Source: Thermoplasmata archaeon
GTDB lineage: Archaea; Thermoplasmatota; Thermoplasmata; Thermoplasmatales; Thermoplasmataceae
DNA: 14,056 bases
Assembly (NCBI GenBank): GCA_021835265.1
Contig: JAKBQK010000199.1
Coordinates: 1-14,056 of the forward strand
Reading direction: 5' to 3'
Positions 12,658 through 14,056 of the stretch are shown here, piece after piece. Within the stretch, counting starts at the first letter, position 1; each line of letters starts with the position of its first letter. The notes below the pieces were generated by a model. It had not been told where the DNA came from. It saw only the letters and a program-made list of their open reading frames with translations, and did not search any database. The translations under genes and the position numbers were made by a program.

Positions 12658-13823
12658 TCTCTCAAACCAAGAAAATTGCCTTCTATGTTCTAATGATAAG
12701 CGCAATGGCCTTTGCAACAAGAATTACCAACAACATGATTTCTACGACGGCCCCTTTAATAGCAAAATACTCTTACGGAATGAACAGCTTTGAAGTGGGG
12801 CTCACCGGTACCCTCATTTATGCAACAACCCTGGTTTCAACAGCCCTTATAAATCCAAGGCTCGACTCAAGAATGAGAAAAATTGTCTTTGTGAGCGCCT
12901 CCATTCTGGCCACGCTTAGTGAAATATTGCTCCTATTAGGAACAGTACCTCTTTTCTGGCTTTCCATAGGGTTGTTTGGATTTTTTACCGGTTTTCTATT
13001 TACTAACCTCATAACCTCGATCTCTATGGTTTCAGAAGGCGTAACCAGAGAACGCTTTTTGGCAGGTTATTCAATTTCATTAAGCCTGGGGTTGGTTATA
13101 GGGCCAGCAATTGAAACTGAAACGCTGTCTTTTCTCCCGTATAACTTAATAATTCTGGAGTTTCTTCCGTTTATGATCGTGGTTTCAGCGTTGTCTTTTC
13201 TTGTTAAATTTAAAGAAAAAAACGAAACTAAGGGAATCTCGGGCATTAGCAGAAATCCTGGATTCCTAACCTCTATTCTCGCCATCACTGCGTATAATGT
13301 ACCTTTTGCCGCTTTTACTGTGTTCATGGCGATCTACCTGAGAACACAATTCCATGTTTCTCTGGTTTTTTCATTTTCTGTATATATTCTATTTTTCCTC
13401 ACATCGTTTGCGACAAGGATTTATCTGTTTATTCACCCATTAAAAGCTATAAAGAAGCCTCTCTTCTTTCTTATATATCTTACCATAATCTGTGTTGTTC
13501 TCATACCGGTTCTTACGATTTTCCATAATGTATATTCTGTTCTTTTTGTAATAGCAATATTGGGTATTCCCCATGGAGGAATTTTCCCAATTTCCACTAT
13601 TTTACTCAGTCGTGGAGTTCCAAGAGAAAGCCTTAATGCAGCAAATTCCTATTTTATGTCTTATAATAATGTACTGTTCATCATAATTCCTGCAATATTC
13701 GGTGCTATATCAGATCTTCAAAATGAACTTTATGCGTTTGCATATATGGCCATAGCTCCTATAATTTCACTGGTGTGGATTAAGGCGAAATACTCAAATA
13801 ATTCCAATGTGTTTCACTCATAA
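12654..13823 (+). CDS. MFS permease, probable efflux transporter
   Basis: A 389-residue polytopic membrane protein of the major facilitator superfamily with about 12 spans (near 8-25, 47-65, 76-97, 100-125, 137-155, 165-184, 205-227, 235-255, 269-287, 294-312, 338-355, 360-378) and a charged central loop (about 185-200, FKEKNETKG). The loop between spans 2 and 3 has a weak version of MFS motif A (NPRLDSRMRK, 67-76). Span 5 has a motif-C-like stretch (SLGLVIGPAIE, 144-154), which is typical of H+-driven exporters. A drug or metabolite exporter is therefore more likely than an importer, but no substrate can be named. It overlaps the preceding anchored small protein by ATGA and has its own Shine-Dalgarno site, so it forms a two-gene operon. 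Confidence 0.88.
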   Translation: MISQTKKIAFYVLMISAMAFATRITNNMISTTAPLIAKYSYGMNSFEVGLTGTLIYATTLVSTALINPRLDSRMRKIVFVSASILATLSEILLLLGTVPLFWLSIGLFGFFTGFLFTNLITSISMVSEGVTRERFLAGYSISLSLGLVIGPAIETETLSFLPYNLIILEFLPFMIVVSALSFLVKFKEKNETKGISGISRNPGFLTSILAITAYNVPFAAFTVFMAIYLRTQFHVSLVFSFSVYILFFLTSFATRIYLFIHPLKAIKKPLFFLIYLTIICVVLIPVLTIFHNVYSVLFVIAILGIPHGGIFPISTILLSRGVPRESLNAANSYFMSYNNVLFIIIPAIFGAISDLQNELYAFAYMAIAPIISLVWIKAKYSNNSNVFHS

Positions 13824-13895
13824 AATTGAATTTTAATACCCGTTCCAATGATATTTATAATTGCAGTGCGTTCCATCAGAGAATGGTTTCAATCG

Positions 13896-13905
13896 GTTAA
13901 ATAGA
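13896..13905 (+). promoter_or_regulatory. Candidate TATA box of the last, partial gene
   Basis: GGTTAAATAG lies about 30-38 bases before the ATG at 13934. A second AT-rich box (TTTTAAATAT, about 13919-13928) is too close to the ATG for a leaderless start. Confidence 0.3.
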
Positions 13906-13933
13906 AATAACGCGCACATTTTAAATATGTAAA

Positions 13934-14056
13934 ATGAATAGAACTGAAAACATGGAAATTATTGAACCAGATTCGAGAATAGCTGATTTGGTAGGATTAC
14001 TATATATGTTGAACTACGTGTTCAAAAGTAAAACAGATCTTTTCGAGCTAGAGAAG
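13934..14056 (+). CDS. Start of a gene resembling the AAA-associated C-terminal domain (partial)
   Basis: 41 codons are open from the ATG at 13934 to the end of the window; the rest lies outside. The stretch RIADLVGLLYMLN, then KTDLFELEK, resembles the beginning of the AAA-associated C-terminal domain (AAA_assoc_C, found at the end of nitrate/taurine-type ABC ATPases and as stand-alone archaeal proteins), where a helix S/D-x-x-x-GLLE-x-L precedes a D-L-Y/F-x-L segment. The resemblance is from memory of the pattern and short, so the family call is tentative. In this family such stand-alone proteins are often encoded near transporter genes. Confidence 0.5.
   Translation, partial: MNRTENMEIIEPDSRIADLVGLLYMLNYVFKSKTDLFELEK

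Noticed and set aside
1..14056. CRISPR array, tRNA or rRNA genes
   Set aside because: No regularly spaced repeats were seen, and no cloverleaf-type sequence with a TTCGAATC-like T-loop or rRNA-like stretch was recognised on either strand. A covariance-model search was not possible here.

Overview
The window looks like chromosomal DNA of an AT-rich euryarchaeon, most likely of the Thermoplasmatales type (Thermoplasma/Ferroplasma/Cuniculiplasma relatives). The evidence is archaeal gene expression signals: TATA-like boxes about 25 bases before start codons that mostly lack a Shine-Dalgarno site (fic, the aldo/keto reductase, the 278-residue orphan, the 123-residue membrane protein). Shine-Dalgarno sites appear inside operons (second ABC gene, MFS gene, 66-residue membrane protein), and T-runs follow genes. 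The lineage is an inference from these signals and from protein resemblance; no rRNA or other marker gene is present.

Left part (1-4600) is a decayed, mobile-element-rich stretch. It holds a DUF1801 gene that seems to have lost one base just after its original start codon, an intact orphan gene of unknown function (972-1808), a truncated IS3-type orfA transposase remnant (about 1977-2186), an intact Fic protein with an N-terminal auto-inhibitory motif (2532-3434), and a RelBE-like toxin-antitoxin locus. In that locus the antitoxin is open, but the RelE-type toxin carries a nonsense codon and a frameshift in an A-run. The toxin remnant and a second possible broken small gene (4351-4596) do not show up as intact ORFs.

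Middle part (4645-9317) is an intact metabolic and export block. It has an aldo/keto reductase with a complete D-Y-K-H tetrad, a T-rich terminator, then a palindromic candidate operator in front of two overlapping ABC exporter half-transporter genes. The two proteins have complementary asymmetric ATP sites: Asp instead of catalytic Glu after Walker B in the first, LSEGQ instead of LSGGQ in the second. This is the hallmark of a heterodimeric exporter with one degenerate site.

Right part (9318-14056). A decayed IS200/IS605 end (TnpB C-terminal remnant plus right-end hairpin, the region that encodes omega RNA in intact elements) abuts an open coding fragment of 58 codons, which is followed with Shine-Dalgarno spacing by a 66-residue two-span membrane protein. 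Then come a kinase-fold phosphotransferase of the aminoglycoside/choline kinase type, a convergent TIGR01777-type nucleoside-diphosphate-sugar epimerase-like SDR, an ATGA-coupled pair of a C-terminally anchored small protein and an MFS exporter-like permease, and the first 41 codons of a gene running off the window, whose start resembles the AAA-associated C-terminal domain.

I do not see a convincing new multi-gene defence or biosynthetic system. The most notable points are the inactivated toxin beside a retained antitoxin, the IS605 end fused to a cut coding region, possible operators in front of both exporter operons, and a tandem hairpin that could end a short unannotated RNA next to fic.
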